DNA of 64,000 bases from Hyphomicrobiales bacterium. GTDB taxonomy: Bacteria; Pseudomonadota; Alphaproteobacteria; Rhizobiales; Rhizobiaceae. The DNA lies in NCBI GenBank assembly GCA_900472625.1, contig UCIT01000017.1, positions 62,001 to 126,000 on the forward strand, read 5' to 3'. The translations under genes were made by a program, and so were the position numbers. This document shows positions 62,015-64,000 of this stretch, piece after piece (the first letter of the stretch is position 1; every line of letters starts with the position of its first letter). The notes beneath the pieces were generated by a model. That model had not been told where the DNA came from, did no database searches, and worked only from the letters and a program-made list of their open reading frames with translations.

Positions 62015-64000
62015 GCTACCTGCCTCATCTGCTGCGACCAGAGATGACGATAGGTCATGCAGCGGTTTACGAGCTGATCGTGTCTGCCGATATCGGCGAT
62101 CTTGCCGCGCTCGACGACAAGAATGGCGTCGGAATCGACGAGCGTCGAAAGGCGATGCGAGACGATGATAACCGTTCGGCCAGCGGCGATCTGGCTGAGG
62201 TTTTGCCGGATGATCGCTTCACTGTCGGGGTCCAGCGCGCTTGTCGCCTCATCGAAGATCAGCAGCTTGGGATCAGTAATGAGTGCCCGCGCGATAGCAA
62301 GCCGTTGCTTTTGGCCGCCTGAAAGGTTCGATGCGTTTTCTTCGAGCATCGTTTCAAAACCGCGCGGCAGACGCTCGACGAACTCCTCGGCACCAGCGAT
62401 GCGCGCGACTTCGATGATCTCCTCGATGCTTGCATCCGGCTTTGCAGCCGCTATGTTTTCGCGCACCGTGCCGCGGAATAGGAAGTTGTCCTGTAGCACG
62501 ACGCCTATGCTGGTTCTGAGATGGACGAGATCGATTTCGCGGCTGTCGTAGCCATCGATGCGCACCAGCCCCTGCTGGCTCTGGTAGAGCCCTTGGATCA
62601 GCCGGGTGATCGTGGTCTTGCCCGAACCGCTCTTGCCGACGACCCCGAAAACAGATCCCTCCGGTACCGTGAAGGAGACGTTGTCGAGCGCAGGCGCGCC
62701 GTCCGGCCCGTAGCGAAAGCTTACCTTGTCGAATTCGATCCGACCCTTCAGTTGCGGGCGGATGCCGCGGCCCCGGCCGAACTGTTCCGGTCGCTGATTC
62801 ATGATCTCACCAAGCATGCGCACCGACAATGCCACTTCCTGGTATTCGTGCACCATGGTGACGATCTGCACCAGTGGCCCGGAGACTCTGCCTGCCAGCA
62901 TGTTGAAAGCAACCAGCGCACCGACCGTCATCGCACCGCTGAAGACGTCGAGCGCACCGAGGCCGATGATCGCGACGCTCATCAACTTCTCCAAGAGCCC
63001 GGTCATGGCTTGGGCGGCCGTCGATATTTTGTCGACACGGAAACGCACGGAGATGGCCTGCGCCGAATGATCATCCCAGACCTTGCGCTGGCGTGGCTCC
63101 AACGCAAGGGACTTGACGGTGCGCATGCCGTGAACGGTTTCCACAAGCAGCGCCTGCCGATCGCCCTCGGCCTTGTAAAGCGCCTGTAATCGACGCTGGA
63201 ACGGCCCGACAAGCGCCATGACCACCAAGCCGACGAGAAGCGCGAAACCCAGCACGACAAAGGTGAGCTTGACGCTGTAAAGCAGCAGGATAGGGATGAA
63301 GACCAGCAGCGAAAGACCATCAAGCAGTGTCAGGAACAGACGGCCAGTCAGGAACTCGCGAATACGGCCTGTTTGCTGCATATGCTTGACGATGACCCCG
63401 GCCGAGGCCTGCTCGAAGAGCGCGATCGGGAGGTTAAGGAGATGTCCGAAAGTGCGGGTGGCGATCCTGATATCGATCCTGTTGGTGGCGTAAAGCAAGA
63501 GATAGCGCCGTAGGAAGGTGAAAGTGGCGTCGAAGATCAGGGCCACGGCGATGCCAATCGTCAACACCGTCAGTGTCGCATAACTCTGGTGAACCAGGAC
63601 CTTGTCGATGACAAGCTGAAAGAACATTGGCGTCATCAAGCCCAAGCCGTAGAGCACGAATGCAGCCAGTGCCACGTCACGAAAAAAACTGCGCTGCTTG
63701 ATGACTTCCGGGATGAACCAGCGAAAGCCGAAGGGCTGATCGTCATCGCTTATCTTGTGGCTGCGCTTGACCAGAATGACCGACCCACGCCAGGATTTGG
63801 TGAACTGATCCTCGTTCAAGAGAATGAATTCCGGGCGTGATGCAAGAGGATCAAGTACACGAACCTGCTTTTCCTCGCCATCCACCGCGCCTGCCACGAC
63901 AACCCAGTTGCCGTTCTCAAGTTCGGCGAGAATGGGGTAGGCATTGCCCAACTTGAACAATGCCGGCCATTCAAGCATAAGGTGCTTGGCTTTAAGAGCG
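62011..64000 (-). CDS. Type I secretion ABC exporter (HlyB/PrtD-like), 5' end beyond window
   Basis: The visible frame is open to the right edge, so the gene continues beyond 64000 and the ATG at 63978 is probably internal. Visible in order: the end of a C39-like N-terminal domain (LGNAYPILAELENGNWVVVAGA), six membrane helices, then the ATPase. The ATPase has Walker A GKSGSGKTT, Q-loop VVLQDNFLF, signature NLSGGQKQR, Walker B LLIFDEATSALD and H-loop VSHR. Whether the C39 cysteine is present cannot be seen. It exports an unfolded or RTX-type protein with the HlyD partner. Substrate unknown. Confidence 0.9.
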   Translation of the reverse strand, partial: ALKAKHLMLEWPALFKLGNAYPILAELENGNWVVVAGAVDGEEKQVRVLDPLASRPEFILLNEDQFTKSWRGSVILVKRSHKISDDDQPFGFRWFIPEVIKQRSFFRDVALAAFVLYGLGLMTPMFFQLVIDKVLVHQSYATLTVLTIGIAVALIFDATFTFLRRYLLLYATNRIDIRIATRTFGHLLNLPIALFEQASAGVIVKHMQQTGRIREFLTGRLFLTLLDGLSLLVFIPILLLYSVKLTFVVLGFALLVGLVVMALVGPFQRRLQALYKAEGDRQALLVETVHGMRTVKSLALEPRQRKVWDDHSAQAISVRFRVDKISTAAQAMTGLLEKLMSVAIIGLGALDVFSGAMTVGALVAFNMLAGRVSGPLVQIVTMVHEYQEVALSVRMLGEIMNQRPEQFGRGRGIRPQLKGRIEFDKVSFRYGPDGAPALDNVSFTVPEGSVFGVVGKSGSGKTTITRLIQGLYQSQQGLVRIDGYDSREIDLVHLRTSIGVVLQDNFLFRGTVRENIAAAKPDASIEEIIEVARIAGAEEFVERLPRGFETMLEENASNLSGGQKQRLAIARALITDPKLLIFDEATSALDPDSEAIIRQNLSQIAAGRTVIIVSHRLSTLVDSDAILVVERGKIADIGRHDQLVNRCMTYRHLWSQQMRQVA

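Overview
The window looks like a Rhizobiaceae replicon (Rhizobium/Agrobacterium/Ensifer relatives), probably a chromid, megaplasmid or accessory region. It has high GC, rhizobial-type FlgE/FlgK/FlgL and DUF1217 proteins, many ABC importers with ATGA-coupled genes, a GH4 alpha-galactosidase, and an operator of the rhizobial iron-responsive form TGA-N9-TCA. No rRNA, tRNA, CRISPR array, phage gene or intact transposase was recognised. All assignments come from reading the sequence; no database search was run.

Layout. 0-9.7 kb: alpha-galactosidase (melA) divergent from an AraC regulator; a histidine phosphatase; a cysteine-cluster protein; a FUSC exporter divergent from a MarR regulator with a 33-bp inverted repeat between them; a luciferase-like monooxygenase; an EAL-PAS-PAS protein. 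10-20.9 kb: a coherent locus for D-amino-acid-containing peptides, made of a P1 (DmpA-type) aminopeptidase, a D-amino acid aminotransferase, a LysR regulator, a D-aminopeptidase-like serine hydrolase, a complete five-gene dipeptide-type ABC importer, and a dipeptidase that is now a pseudogene. 20.9-23.7 kb: an ArsR regulator with a small partner protein, then an overlapping DUF6502-DUF5666 pair.

23.8-32.2 kb: an orphan flagellar-hook module (flgE, flgK, flgL, a 126-aa unknown and an EF-hand protein) divergent from a TetR regulator. A 728-aa protein with five DUF1217 repeats follows the regulator. Two near-identical palindromes, one in the divergent promoter and one in front of the DUF1217 gene, suggest that the TetR protein controls the set. 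No motor, rod, flagellin or export gene is present. This is the best candidate for an undescribed system. 32.3-37.7 kb: an M15-like (DUF882) exported protein and a repeat-rich autotransporter.

37.8-43.4 kb: a siderophore locus (TonB receptor, binding protein, esterase, divergent AraC activator) with a candidate iron-responsive operator. It is followed by an intact paralogue of the broken dipeptidase. 44.8-50.3 kb: a thioesterase, an MFS exporter divergent from an AraC regulator, and a four-PAS hybrid histidine kinase. 50.5-57.5 kb: treY-treZ (trehalose from maltooligosaccharides), an MscS channel, a nitroreductase and the 3' remnant of a TonB receptor. 57.6-64 kb: two glycosyltransferases, a 271-bp MITE-like palindromic element, and a type I secretion adaptor and ABC exporter, the latter running off the right edge.
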